64,000 nt of DNA from Streptomyces caniscabiei (GCF_014930365.1 NZ_JABXWI010000023.1:1-64000), one strand, 5' to 3'. Positions 26,419 to 35,178 are shown, numbered from the stretch's first letter. The notes: generated by a model not told the origin, from the sequence alone. A program made the numbers and translations.

Positions 26419-26430
26419 TCGACATTTCGG
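26419..26430. promoter_or_regulatory. Imperfect copy of the GH43 palindrome
   Basis: TCGACATTTCGG differs at two of 12 bases from the perfect palindrome at 24829-24840 and lies 41 bases before the next GH43 start, a similar distance. It is probably bound by the same regulator. Confidence 0.4.
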
Positions 26431-26470
26431 ACTTCGTCCACGAGCTGTTCTCTTCACGGGATGTGAACCC

Positions 26471-28795
26471 ATGCACAGCGTGAGACCTCACGGTCGCCGA
26501 AGATTCCGGCTGGGCGCCCTGGCCGCCACCGCCGCGGCCTCGCTCCTGATGGGTGTCGTCGGCCCGGCGTCCCCGGCCCAGGCGGCGGACATCACCGACG
26601 GCCTGGCCCTCTGGTACAAACTCGACGCCACCTCGGGCACCGTGGCCGCGGACGCCTCGGGCAACGGCCGCGACGGAACCGTCAACGGCACCGCGAGCTG
26701 GGCGGGCGCCGGAGAGGGGCTCACCTTCAACGGCTCCGACACCTACATCAAGGTGCCGGACAACATCATGAGCGGCATGAACTCGATCACCGTCGCGATG
26801 GACGTGCGGATCGACGCGACCCAGGCCACCCCGTACTTCCTCTACGGCTTCGGCAACACCACCAACGGCGCCGGCAACGGGTACCTGTTCAGCACCGGCA
26901 ACTCGCTGCGGACCGCCATCGCCCCCGGGAACTTCTCCACCGAGCAGAACACCTCGACCTCGGCCGCGCTGCCGCGCTCGGTCTGGAAGCACGTCACCTA
27001 CACCCAGACCGGCACCACAGGCGTCCTCTACCAGGACGGTGTGGAGGTGGCCCGCAACACCTCGGTCACCATCACCCCCGGCTCCCTCGGATCCGGCACC
27101 ACCACAGCCAACTACATCGGCAAGTCGCTCTACTCCAGCGACAAGCTCTTCAAGGGCAGGATCCGCGACTTCCGGGTCTACAACCGTGCGCTGGCCCCCG
27201 GTGAGGTACTCGAAGTCAGCGGCAACACCACGGGCATCGCGAAGGTCACCCTCCCCGCGCTGAAGACCGACGCCCTCATCGACGACGCCAACAGCACCAT
27301 CACGCTGCCGGTGAAGGAGGGCACGGACCTCACCACGCTCGCCCCGCAGTTCACCCTCGCGCAAGACGCGTCCATCAGCCCCGCCTCCGGCACCCCGCGC
27401 GACTTCACCCAGCCCGTCACCTACGAGGTGACCGGCTCCGACGGCGCCAAGCGCACCTGGACCGTCACGGCGCAGATCATGAGGAGCCCGGTCCTCCCGG
27501 GACTCACCGCCGACCCGAACATCGTCCGGTTCGGCGACACCTACTACATCTACCCGACCACCGACGGCTTCGCGGGCTGGAGCGGCACGAAGTTCAAGGC
27601 GTACTCCTCCAAGGACCTGGTCCACTGGACGGACCACGGCGTCATCCTGGACCTCGGTCCCGACGTCAGCTGGGCCGACGGCCGAGCGTGGGCGCCGGCG
27701 ATGACCGCGAAGAACGGGAAGTACTACTTCTACTACTCCGCCGACGCGAACATCGGAGTGGCGGTCTCCGACTCGCCCACCGGCCCGTTCACGGATCCCC
27801 TGGGCAAGCCGCTGATCGCGAGCGGCGCCTTCACCGGCCAGATGATCGACCCGGCGGTCTTCACCGACGACGACGGCCAGTCCTACCTCTACTGGGGCAA
27901 CGGCCGGGCGTACGTCGTCCCGCTGGGCGACGACATGATCTCCTTCGACGCCTCGAAGGTCACCGACATCACCACCAGCGGCTTCCGCGAGGGTTCCTTC
28001 GTCGTCAAGCGCAACGGCACCTACTACTTCATGTGGTCGGAGAACGACACACGTGACGAGAACTACCGGGTCGCCTACGCCACCGGCTCCTCGCCCACCG
28101 GTCCCTGGACCAAGCGGAGTGTGATCCTGGAGAAGGACCTCACGCTCGGCATCAAGGGCCCCGGCCACCACTCCGTGATCCAGGTGCCGAACACCGACGA
28201 CTGGTACATCGTCTACCACCGCTTCGCCATCCCCGGCGGAGACGGCACCCACCGCGAAACCACCCTCGACAAGATGGAGTTCGACTCGGGCGGCCTGATC
28301 AAGAAGGTCGTACCCACCCTGAGCAGCGTCGAGCCGGTCACCAACGGAACCTCCCTGCCGACGAACACCACCCGCTCGCTCCGGTCCGTCAACTTCCCCG
28401 GCCGCTACGCCGTCGTACGGTCCGACAGCCTCGGCTACCTCGACCCGGTGACGTCCTCCAGCACCACGGCGGTCAAGCAGAGCGCCACCTTCACCGTCAT
28501 CCCGGGTCTGGCCGACGCCAACTGCTACTCCTTCCGCGACTCCTCCGGCCGCTACCTGCGGCACAAGGACTTCCGGGTCCGCTTCGACGCCGGCAACGGC
28601 ACCACGCTCTTCAACAAGGACGCCACCTACTGCGCCCGGCCAGGTTCGACGTCCGGCTCGGTGAGCCTGGAGTCGTACAACTACCCCGGCCGCTACCTCC
28701 GCCACTACAACTACGAGCTGCGCATCGACGCCTACCAGGACACCGCCACCTTCCGCGCAGACAGTTCCTTCACGGCGGTCAGCCCGCTGACCTGA
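26471..28795 (+). CDS. Secreted LamG-GH43-AbfB multidomain glycosidase
   Basis: The protein has 774 residues. A signal peptide (to PAQAAD) precedes a LamG-like domain (about 40-255; GLALWYKLDATSG, FNGSDTYIKVPD, GRIRDFRVYNRALAPGEV). A short Ig-like segment (about 260-335) and a GH43 propeller (about 340-620) follow, the latter starting LTADPNIVRFGDTYYIYPTTD with acid Glu in FREGSFVVKRNGTYYFMWS. An AbfB trefoil (about 635-774) ends the protein. The middle GH43 motif is WAPAMT, with Ala where an Asp is common. It is followed by a terminator, and the upstream palindrome suggests co-regulation with the preceding GH43 gene. Confidence 0.87.
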   Translation: MHSVRPHGRRRFRLGALAATAAASLLMGVVGPASPAQAADITDGLALWYKLDATSGTVAADASGNGRDGTVNGTASWAGAGEGLTFNGSDTYIKVPDNIMSGMNSITVAMDVRIDATQATPYFLYGFGNTTNGAGNGYLFSTGNSLRTAIAPGNFSTEQNTSTSAALPRSVWKHVTYTQTGTTGVLYQDGVEVARNTSVTITPGSLGSGTTTANYIGKSLYSSDKLFKGRIRDFRVYNRALAPGEVLEVSGNTTGIAKVTLPALKTDALIDDANSTITLPVKEGTDLTTLAPQFTLAQDASISPASGTPRDFTQPVTYEVTGSDGAKRTWTVTAQIMRSPVLPGLTADPNIVRFGDTYYIYPTTDGFAGWSGTKFKAYSSKDLVHWTDHGVILDLGPDVSWADGRAWAPAMTAKNGKYYFYYSADANIGVAVSDSPTGPFTDPLGKPLIASGAFTGQMIDPAVFTDDDGQSYLYWGNGRAYVVPLGDDMISFDASKVTDITTSGFREGSFVVKRNGTYYFMWSENDTRDENYRVAYATGSSPTGPWTKRSVILEKDLTLGIKGPGHHSVIQVPNTDDWYIVYHRFAIPGGDGTHRETTLDKMEFDSGGLIKKVVPTLSSVEPVTNGTSLPTNTTRSLRSVNFPGRYAVVRSDSLGYLDPVTSSSTTAVKQSATFTVIPGLADANCYSFRDSSGRYLRHKDFRVRFDAGNGTTLFNKDATYCARPGSTSGSVSLESYNYPGRYLRHYNYELRIDAYQDTATFRADSSFTAVSPLT

Positions 28796-28818
28796 TCGCA
28801 CTCCCTCGATCGACGGAC

Positions 28819-28845
28819 GACCCGCACGGCACCGCCGTGCGGGTC
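28819..28845 (+). terminator. Terminator after the LamG-GH43 gene
   Basis: GACCCGCACGGC at 28819-28830 and its complement at 28834-28845 form a 12-base stem with a three-base ACC loop, 23 bases after the stop. Confidence 0.75.
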
Positions 28846-28972
28846 ACCGCACGTCAGCACGCCTACGCCACCGCGCTCGCCTTCCGGTGACCGCGTGCCG
28901 AGCCGTGGGCGAAGGCGTTTTCATGGACCTCAGCGGCCGTCGGCGGCCGAACGAGGAGAGGGAGAAACCGGA

Positions 28973-29413
28973 ATGGCAATTCAGCGGATGGACAACGTCG
29001 GCATCGTCGTCGAGGACATGGACGCCGCCGTCGCGTTCTTCGCGGAACTCGGTATGGAGCTGGAGGGCAGGGGACAGGTCGAGGGCCCCTTCGCCGACCG
29101 GTGCACCGGACTCGACGGTGTCCGCTGTGACATCGCGATGCTCCGGACCCCGGACGGTCACAGCCGGCTCGAACTGGCGAAGTACCGCAGCCCCGAGGCG
29201 ATCAGCGCCGGACCGCACGACCGGCCGCACAACATCGTGGGCACGCACCGCGTCATGTTCGCCGTCGACGACCTGGAGGACACCGTGGCCCGCCTGCGCC
29301 CCCACGGCGCCGAACTCGTCGGCGGGATCGCCCGCTTCGAGGACAGCTATCTGCTCTGCTACGTCCGCGGCCCGGAGGGCATCATCGTCGGACTGGCCGA
29401 GCGACTGAGCTGA
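28973..29413 (+). CDS. VOC (glyoxalase/bleomycin-resistance fold) protein
   Basis: The ATG at 28973 has GAGGAGAGGGAG upstream and gives 146 residues, the length of one VOC protein with two beta-alpha-beta units. MDNVGIVVEDMDAAVAFFAELGMELEGRG opens the first unit, HRVMFAVDDLEDTVARLRPHGAELVG the second, and YVRGPEGIIVGLAERL closes it. The metal-ligand positions usually filled by His and Glu are only partly evident (HRVMF, RLELAKY, GIIVGLAE), so lyase, dioxygenase and binding roles are all open. Confidence 0.8.
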   Translation: MAIQRMDNVGIVVEDMDAAVAFFAELGMELEGRGQVEGPFADRCTGLDGVRCDIAMLRTPDGHSRLELAKYRSPEAISAGPHDRPHNIVGTHRVMFAVDDLEDTVARLRPHGAELVGGIARFEDSYLLCYVRGPEGIIVGLAERLS

Positions 29414-29500
29414 GCGGCACCGAACCCACCACGCACAGCGGCGCGGCACGGGGCACCGTGCTTCGCCTGCGGTTTATCCCCTGTCGTCCGGGAACCGTTC

Positions 29501-30856
29501 ATGCATGATGACGGGATGAACCACAGTGACCAGCGCTTCCACGTCATCGTGCTGTCGAACTTCGCGAAGGGCTTCGACAAGTACGCCTTCGCCTACGGCA
29601 AGGCGGGCATCCCGGAGAGCACCTATCCCGACCGGTTCCACCTGCTGACCCGCGCGGAGCTGGGGATCGGCATCGGCAAGGCACGACGCCTCCTGGAGCG
29701 TCTGGCCCTACCGGGCGACCGGCTGCTGGTGCTGGAAACCACGGTGGACCCCGACACGCTGGTGCCCAACACGGCCACCGGCCTCGGCATGGAACTGCAC
29801 GAGGCACGCATCCGTTTGTCGGCGGTCCACGAACTCGACCAAGCAGGCGACGAGTTCACCCTGCGCCCCACCACCGTCGAGGACGCGATGGCGGCCTCTC
29901 TGCACCTGCACCGTGCGGACCTGCGTCGCTACGCCGACACACGACCGCGCTCGGTCTCGCTCCTGCCGGTCGCCTCCGCCTGCCAGGCCCGCTGTTCGTT
30001 CTGCTTCTCCTCGGCCTCGATCTCCAGCGACCAGGCGCCGGCGCGGGTCCCGTGGGACGCGGTCGCCCACTGGCTGGAGCGCGCACGCTCGGCGGGCGCC
30101 GAGCGTGCGGTGATCACCGGCGGTGGGGAGCCCACGCTCATACCGTTCGAACAGCAGCTGCGACTGGTGTCCGCCTGCTCGGCGGCCTTCCCGAAGGTCG
30201 TCCTGATCACCAACGCGCACACCCTCGCCAAGGGCCCGCACGCCGACCGGGCCGACCGCCTCGCGGCTCTGGGCGCCGCGGGCCTGAGTGTGCTGGCCGT
30301 CTCCCGTCACCATCAGGACGACGACGCCAACGAGCGGCTCATGATGCTGCGCACGCCGGTGAACTCAGTGATCGACACCTGGCGCACGGGACGCGACCGC
30401 TGGCCGGGGCTGCGGATGCGGCTGATCTGCGTGCTCCAGCACGGGGGCGTCGCCGACGCGGCCGATGTCGCCGACTACCTCTCGTGGGCCGCGGCTCTCG
30501 GTGTCGAGGAGGTCTGCTTCAAGGAGCTCTACGTCTCGACCAGCACGGAGTCGCTCTACTTCGACCGCGCCGCCAACGTCTGGAGCCGGGAGCACCAGGT
30601 GTCACTGTCCGTCGTCACCGGGTTCGCCGAACGGCACGGCTTCGCCCTCGCGGACCGCCTGCCCTGGGGCGCACCGGTCTACCACGGCACCTGGGACGAC
30701 CGCCCGATACGGATCGCCGCCTACACCGAGCCCAGCCTGCTCTGGGAACGCACCAACGGGATCGCACGCAGCTGGAACGTCATGGCCGACGGACGGTGCT
30801 ACGCCTCCCTGGAGGACCGGGCCAGCGAGATCGTGCCGGAAGGCGCGACGGCATGA
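29501..30856 (+). CDS. Radical SAM enzyme of unknown substrate
   Basis: The protein has 451 residues, starting at the ATG at 29501 (GGGA 7 bases upstream) or possibly 29516. About 145 residues without an obvious family match (VIVLSNFAKGFDKYAFAYGKAG) precede the radical SAM core. The cluster motif CQARCSFC (Cys161, Cys165, Cys168) is CX3CX2C, followed by the SAM-binding VITGGGEPTL and a barrel to about residue 340. The C-terminal part has no further cysteine cluster of a SPASM type that I can see. The stop overlaps the aminotransferase start (ATGA), so the two enzymes probably act in one pathway. The product is unknown. Confidence 0.85.
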   Translation: MHDDGMNHSDQRFHVIVLSNFAKGFDKYAFAYGKAGIPESTYPDRFHLLTRAELGIGIGKARRLLERLALPGDRLLVLETTVDPDTLVPNTATGLGMELHEARIRLSAVHELDQAGDEFTLRPTTVEDAMAASLHLHRADLRRYADTRPRSVSLLPVASACQARCSFCFSSASISSDQAPARVPWDAVAHWLERARSAGAERAVITGGGEPTLIPFEQQLRLVSACSAAFPKVVLITNAHTLAKGPHADRADRLAALGAAGLSVLAVSRHHQDDDANERLMMLRTPVNSVIDTWRTGRDRWPGLRMRLICVLQHGGVADAADVADYLSWAAALGVEEVCFKELYVSTSTESLYFDRAANVWSREHQVSLSVVTGFAERHGFALADRLPWGAPVYHGTWDDRPIRIAAYTEPSLLWERTNGIARSWNVMADGRCYASLEDRASEIVPEGATA

Positions 30857-31887
30857 GGTACGACGATTTCCAGGACTTCCGCCGACGGCAACTCGGCGCG
30901 TCCGCACCGCTGTTGGACGCCGCCGAGACCAACGTGTACCGGGCGCTCGCCGCGCTGCGACCGGAGCCCCCGACCGACATCCGCACGGTGCACCGATGCG
31001 ATCTCGCCCGAGCCTGGCTGCGGCGCTTCGACCTGCCGGAGGAATGGTCCGGCCGCGCCATGGTCTGCCGAGGCGTCCGGCACGGACTGGGGACGGTGTT
31101 CGACTGGCTGCGCACCGCGCAAGCGCGGTTGTGGTTGCCCCGCGACGTGTACCCGGTGTACTTCGAGCTGGCCCGCGCCGCCGGTCTGGAGCCCGAGTCC
31201 TACCCGACGCTACCGGCACCGGCGCTGCCCGGGGCCCCGGCGGACCACCGGCCCGAGTACCTGCTGCTCGCCAACCCCAGCAAGCCGCTCGGCCGGTACC
31301 TGACCGACGCCGAGTGCGCCGCGGTGGTCGCGTGGTTGAGCGCGTCACCACACCGCCGTGTGCTGATCGACAGCGTCTACGACCTGGGGGCCCCGTTCGC
31401 CGCCGGCACACGGCGACTGCTGGACACCGGTCGTACGGTCCTGCTGCATTCGGTCACCAAGGGATGGCTGTGGCCACGGACATTCGGCGTGGTCCTCCTG
31501 GGCCCGGCACAGGCAGAGCTGACGGACCTGACGGACCTGGCCGAGGCGTTCCGCGCGGACCCTCCGACACCGCCCCAACTGAGGCTGGCAGAAAGCCTGT
31601 TGACCGAACACGGCGACGCGCCCGAGCGGGTCGTCGACGAACTGGCCGTACGGGCTGAGCGCTTGTTCGCGCAGTTGCCGGACGAAGTGCTCAAGTCGAT
31701 TCCCACGGCGAGCCGAACCAGCCCCGGCAACTACTTCTTCCCGGCCGAAGTACCGGCGGAGACACTCCGGCACGAGTACGGGGTGCTCGCCCTGCCGGTC
31801 GGTGTGTTCGGGGAGAGCGCTTGGCCCGGCTCCATCCTGACCAGCCTCGCGGACGCCTTCGGCCCGACCCCGACAGCGGCACACTGA
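30853..31887 (+). CDS. PLP-dependent aminotransferase-like enzyme coupled to radical SAM protein
   Basis: The ATG at 30853 overlaps the radical SAM stop; the product has 344 residues. It has the fold-type I aminotransferase pattern: LLLANPSKPLGRYL, LIDSVYDLG with Asp173 and Tyr176 placed to contact PLP, and HSVTKGWLWPR with Lys203 as the probable Schiff-base lysine. The N-terminal segment is shorter than in classic class I/II enzymes and the C-terminal Arg that binds the carboxylate is not obvious, so the amino donor or acceptor may be unusual. With the radical SAM protein it makes a compact two-gene biosynthetic or catabolic cassette. I know no named match. Confidence 0.75.
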   Translation: MRYDDFQDFRRRQLGASAPLLDAAETNVYRALAALRPEPPTDIRTVHRCDLARAWLRRFDLPEEWSGRAMVCRGVRHGLGTVFDWLRTAQARLWLPRDVYPVYFELARAAGLEPESYPTLPAPALPGAPADHRPEYLLLANPSKPLGRYLTDAECAAVVAWLSASPHRRVLIDSVYDLGAPFAAGTRRLLDTGRTVLLHSVTKGWLWPRTFGVVLLGPAQAELTDLTDLAEAFRADPPTPPQLRLAESLLTEHGDAPERVVDELAVRAERLFAQLPDEVLKSIPTASRTSPGNYFFPAEVPAETLRHEYGVLALPVGVFGESAWPGSILTSLADAFGPTPTAAH

Positions 31888-31923
31888 CATCACCTCCGCC
31901 GGCAGATCGAAACCGCCGGGGGG

Positions 31924-32967
31924 TCACGTCGTGCCGCGGACGTCCAAGGTCGGTGTCAGGACGATAGGAGGTGGCAGTTCGCCCGCGAGGAGTCGGTCGA
32001 CCTGGTGGATGGCCAGTGCGCCCAGCCGCCGCTTGTCGAGGTGGAGGGTGGTCAGTGGCGGATCGATCAGATCGACGACGCTCAGCCCGTCGTAGCCGAC
32101 CAGCGCGCAGTCGTCCGGCACGCGGACGCCGAGCCGGCGGGCGGCCCGGAGCGCGCCGATGGCCACCAGGTCGTTGAAGGCGACCACGGCGGTGAGATCC
32201 GGGTGCGCGGCGTGCAGCGCCTCGAACGCGGTGGCGCCCCCGGCCGGGGACTGCTCGCCCATGACGATCCAGTCCTCGTCGACGGGCAGCGCGTGTTCGT
32301 CGACGAGTTCGAGGAAGGCACGGCGCCGGACCATCGGGGCGCTCGCGCACTCGCAGTCGATCAGGCCGATCCGGCGGTGGCCCCGGTCGACGAGGTGCCG
32401 CATCCCGGCCCGGACTCCGGTCGCGGTGTCGACGTGGACCAACGCGTGCTGCGACGAGTCCAGCCCCCGATCGACCACCACCAGCGGCACGTTGCCCACG
32501 TACGGCTCCAGCTCCGCGTCGGGATGGCTGATGTAGCCGACGAGAGCGTCGACCTGCTGGCCGAGTGAGCGGACCAGGTCCAGCTCCCGGGACCGGTCGT
32601 TCTCGGCGCTGGCCACGAGCACCTGCCACTCGCGTTCGTCCGCGGCCGCGATCACCCCTGCCACGAACTCCGGGAAGAAGGGGTTGACCACGTCGGGAAC
32701 GATGAGCCCGACGGACACGACGTCCGGGCTGACGAGCCCTCGGCCGAACCGGCTGGGCCGGTACCGCAACTGCCTGGCGACTTCGAGCACCCGCTGCTGC
32801 GTCGCCGGGTCGATCTCCCCCTTGCCGTTGATGGCGCGGGACACGGTCTGATGGGACACGCCCGCCGCCTGGGCGACATCGCGGAGCGTGACGCGCTTGC
32901 CGGCCCGCGCCCGCCGCGCCCGCTGGTCTTCCGTTTCCCGCTGTCCGGCCACTCTCTGCCCACTCAC
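31924..32967 (-). CDS. LacI-family regulator next to a decayed catabolic locus
   Basis: I chose GTG 32967, which follows AGGA, over a TTG at 33000. The 347-residue protein starts with a charged tail, then the helix-turn-helix at about residues 25-50 (VTLRDVAQAAGVSHQTVSRAINGKGEID). A sugar-binding-protein-like sensor with VVSVGLIVPDVVNPFFPEF and ALVGYDGLSVVDLIDPPLTTL follows. It is convergent with the aminotransferase. Upstream are a candidate operator (33136-33161) and a zone of broken genes, so its regulated operon may be lost. Confidence 0.88.
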   Translation of the reverse strand: MSGQRVAGQRETEDQRARRARAGKRVTLRDVAQAAGVSHQTVSRAINGKGEIDPATQQRVLEVARQLRYRPSRFGRGLVSPDVVSVGLIVPDVVNPFFPEFVAGVIAAADEREWQVLVASAENDRSRELDLVRSLGQQVDALVGYISHPDAELEPYVGNVPLVVVDRGLDSSQHALVHVDTATGVRAGMRHLVDRGHRRIGLIDCECASAPMVRRRAFLELVDEHALPVDEDWIVMGEQSPAGGATAFEALHAAHPDLTAVVAFNDLVAIGALRAARRLGVRVPDDCALVGYDGLSVVDLIDPPLTTLHLDKRRLGALAIHQVDRLLAGELPPPIVLTPTLDVRGTT

Positions 32968-33135
32968 TTCTGATCCTGTGCCGCCGTATGGGCAAGTCAA
33001 TCAGGTTCACCGACCGACAACGCCATCCCAGCCCGGTACCACCGCGAGAGCGGACGGCGCCGGACTGGGGGTGGCCGGTTCGGGAGCCGTTCGGTGGCGG
33101 GCGTTGACGGGATCCATCCTCCTGGGCAAGAATCT

Positions 33136-33161
33136 CGTTACCGGTCACGTTAACGGTAACG
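33136..33161. promoter_or_regulatory. Candidate LacI operator
   Basis: CGTTACCG at 33136-33143 pairs with CGGTAACG at 33154-33161. The palindrome CGTTAACG (33149-33156) overlaps the right arm. The site is just upstream of the small ORF at 33184 and 169 bases from the divergent LacI gene. Confidence 0.5.
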
Positions 33162-33183
33162 GCGAGAACGAGGGAGGAACACA

Positions 33184-33435
33184 GTGGCTTCGACGAGGGG
33201 CCCTCTGCCGCACGAGCCCCACCCGATGTTCTGCGGCGTGTTCGGCGCCTGGCATGCGAAGGCGGGCGTCTTCTCGGCACTGCCGGACGCGCCCGAGGAG
33301 CCGGACGATCCGCTGCCGTGGTGGCGCCGACTGGGAACCCGGTCGCGAAAGCCGAGCGACAATGGACCGTCGCTCAGTCGGCCGACGACGCGCCTGCGGA
33401 GCTGTCCTGCTCCCGGCGGGGAGGGCCGAAGCTGA
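33184..33435 (+). CDS. Small hypothetical ORF, possible gene remnant
   Basis: A strong ribosome site (GGGAGG) lies 8 bases before a GTG at 33184, opening an 83-codon frame. The first 40 residues look protein-like (HPMFCGVFGAWHAKAGVFSALPDAP), while the rest is Arg/Ser/Pro-rich and looks like out-of-frame translation. It probably represents the start of a gene, once controlled by the operator upstream, whose remainder has been lost. I do not recognise a family. Confidence 0.35.
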   Translation: MASTRGPLPHEPHPMFCGVFGAWHAKAGVFSALPDAPEEPDDPLPWWRRLGTRSRKPSDNGPSLSRPTTRLRSCPAPGGEGRS

Positions 33436-33521
33436 ACACATCGGCCCCCCGGCACCAAGTCATCGGTGCCGTCGACGCACGGGGCCGCGCGGAACCCGTC
33501 AGCTCCGGCGCCGTCAGGACG

Positions 33522-33795
33522 TCAGGACGTCAGGCCGAGTTGCGTGAGCAGTTCGAAGGAGTCGTAGTACAAGCGGTATTCGCTGACGCGACCCTCGCGC
33601 AGGCGCCGGAATTCTGCCAGCCCCATCCCATTGGACCGTCCCGTCGGGGGAATCGCGCCGCCGTCGGGTTGGGCGAGAGCCGGGTGTGGGTGCCGGTGAC
33701 CTCGATCTCCCTGGCGACCTCTTCCCGGGCGGTCATGATGCGGTGCGGCCGGTGTACGAAGTCGAGGTAGGCGGCGAAGAACCCGGCCGCACAGG
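33522..33795 (-). pseudogene. Frameshifted SnoaL-like/NTF2-fold protein
   Basis: Two minus-strand frames each hold part of a SnoaL-like protein. One gives FFAAYLDFVHRPHRIMTAREEVA and VTGTHT; the next gives GGAIPPTGRSNGMGLAEFRRLREGRVSEYRLYYDSFELLTQLGL. A frameshift just after GTHT joins them. The N-terminal part runs into an aldehyde dehydrogenase remnant on the other strand, so the 5' end is also lost. The intact family forms cone-shaped cyclase/isomerase domains of about 130 residues. Confidence 0.65.
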
Positions 33796-34548
33796 AGGCC
33801 GGCATCCCGGGCGGGGTCGTCAACGTCGTCACCGGTGGCCGTGAGACCGGTGCGCACCTGGTCGCTCACCCCGACGTCGACACCGTGCCTTCACCGGGGC
33901 CACCGAAGCCGGACGGGTCATCGGCGAGGTGTGCGTGCGGCTGCTGCGGCCCGCCACACTCGAACTCGGTGGCAAGAGCGCGGCCATCGTGCTGGACGAC
34001 GCCGACCTCGGCCAGGCGGTACGCGGGCTCGCCGGGGCCTGCCTGCTCAACAGCGGACAGACCTGTTACACCAACTCCCGCATCCTCGCGCCCCGCAGCC
34101 GCTACTCCGAGGTCGACGACGTCGCCGCCCTCGCGACCTCCCTGCGGGTGGGAGACCCGTCCGACCCGGCCACCCGGTTGGGCCCGCTCACCTCGGCCCG
34201 ACAGCGCGACCGCGTCGAGTCGTACATCGACGCCGGCCGGGCCGGCGGGCCTGGAGCGGGGTTGGTTCGTCGAGCCGACGGTCTTCGCCGACGTGGACAA
34301 CTCCGCCGTCGTCGCCCGCGAGGAGATCTCCGGCCCGGTTCTGGTGGTCGTGCCGTACGGCGGCGACGTCGACCAGGCCGTGGCGATCGCCCGCAGGATG
34401 CGCACCGGCACGGTCGGGGCGAACTTCTACAACATCGATTTCGGCGCACCCTTCCGGGGGCGTCAAGGCCAGCGGACTGGGGCGTGAACGGGGCCCCGAG
34501 GGGTTGACGGCGTACGTCGAGTACAAGTCCGTCCATCTGCGCCGCTGA
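33787..34548 (+). pseudogene. Aldehyde dehydrogenase pseudogene, 5'-truncated with several frameshifts
   Basis: NAD-dependent aldehyde dehydrogenase sequence is spread over three frames. AGIPGGVVNVVTGG comes first. After a break near 33885 come FTGATEAGRVIGEV, LELGGKSAAIVLDDADL and NSGQTCYTNSRIL with the catalytic Cys. After a deletion near 34245 come GLERGWFVEPTVFADVDN and EEISGPVLVVVPYGG. After an extra C near 34455 come GVKASGLGRE and the C-terminus. Roughly the first 200 residues are absent and the start abuts the SnoaL remnant, so a deletion joined the two. The gene cannot make an active enzyme. Confidence 0.8.
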
Positions 34549-34615
34549 GCGTCTGGCTTCGCCGCCCTGATGGGGCCGGCTGACGGATCCGACGGGCCCC
34601 GTGGCGATGCGGGTG

Positions 34616-34987
34616 TCAGGGCTTGAGCACCGCCAGTACATCGTCGAGCGAAACGTTGGTGGGGTCGCTCATGTCGGCGCCGTCGAACGTCTGCCAGATG
34701 TAGGACACCGTCCCGTCCTCCCGCAGTGGGTGCAAGTCGGCCAGGTTCGGATCGTCACGGAAACTGTTGAACGCTTCTTCGGAGTCCCATTCGACGACGA
34801 ACAGAACCTGCCGTGGCGCGAGGTCACCGGCTACGTTGTCCCGGAAACGGCCGAACGTCACCATTCGACCACCGTATTGCGGGGCCACTTCGGGCAGGCG
34901 GCTGAAATACGCAAGGTATTTCTCCGCGTCCACCACGTCGAACATGTTCAGGGCGTAAAACTTCCTCTTCTGTGCATTCTCGCTCAT
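34616..34987 (-). CDS. DUF1330-like/Dabb-fold small protein
   Basis: This 123-residue protein starts at 34987. It has the ferredoxin-like pattern of the DUF1330 group: YALNMFDVVDAEKYLAYFSRLPEVAPQYGGRMVTFG, then VLFVVEWDSEEAFNSFRDDPN. Such proteins act as small dimeric enzymes or binding proteins of uncertain role. The upstream region carries two identical palindromes (35031-35068) typical of TetR operators, so expression probably responds to a small molecule. No TetR gene is next to it. Confidence 0.7.
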   Translation of the reverse strand: MSENAQKRKFYALNMFDVVDAEKYLAYFSRLPEVAPQYGGRMVTFGRFRDNVAGDLAPRQVLFVVEWDSEEAFNSFRDDPNLADLHPLREDGTVSYIWQTFDGADMSDPTNVSLDDVLAVLKP

Positions 34988-35030
34988 TTTGCCTATGTCC
35001 TCTTCGATCTCGGGAAACGGGTATCCGGGA

Positions 35031-35068
35031 AAACCGATCGGTTTCCATCATCGTAAACCGATCGGTTT
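35031..35068. promoter_or_regulatory. Two identical TetR-type operators
   Basis: The perfect 14-base palindrome AAACCGATCGGTTT occurs at 35031-35044 and again at 35055-35068, with centres 24 bases apart, 44 bases upstream of the DUF1330-like gene. Spacing of just over two helical turns suggests cooperative binding of two dimers. It lies in the 344-base divergent region 34988-35331, which has no other gene. Confidence 0.65.
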
Positions 35069-35168
35069 TCTCTCGCAAGTCCGAGCCGTGGCACGCCGGC
35101 CTCGCCGGCGCTCGGAGTGAACTCGCGCAGCTTGTTGCTCGCGGGCCGGATGTCGGCCCGGCCATAAG

Positions 35169-35178
35169 GAAGCGCTTC
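35169..35178. promoter_or_regulatory. Core copy of GH5 palindrome
   Basis: GAAGCGCTTC, followed by GACG, repeats the core and right arm of the longer palindrome at 35264-35281, 97 bases upstream of it centre to centre. It is likely a second site for the same LacI-family protein. Confidence 0.5.

Noticed and set aside
26273..28801. Open frame of 842 codons opposite the LamG-GH43 gene
   Set aside because: The plus-strand product has clear domains and a signal peptide; the minus frame is rich in Gly, Val, Asp and Arg without motifs.
33510..33534. GACGTCAG tandem repeat as CRISPR-like or attachment site
   Set aside because: Only about three 8-base units without spacers, next to pseudogenes; slippage is a simpler explanation.
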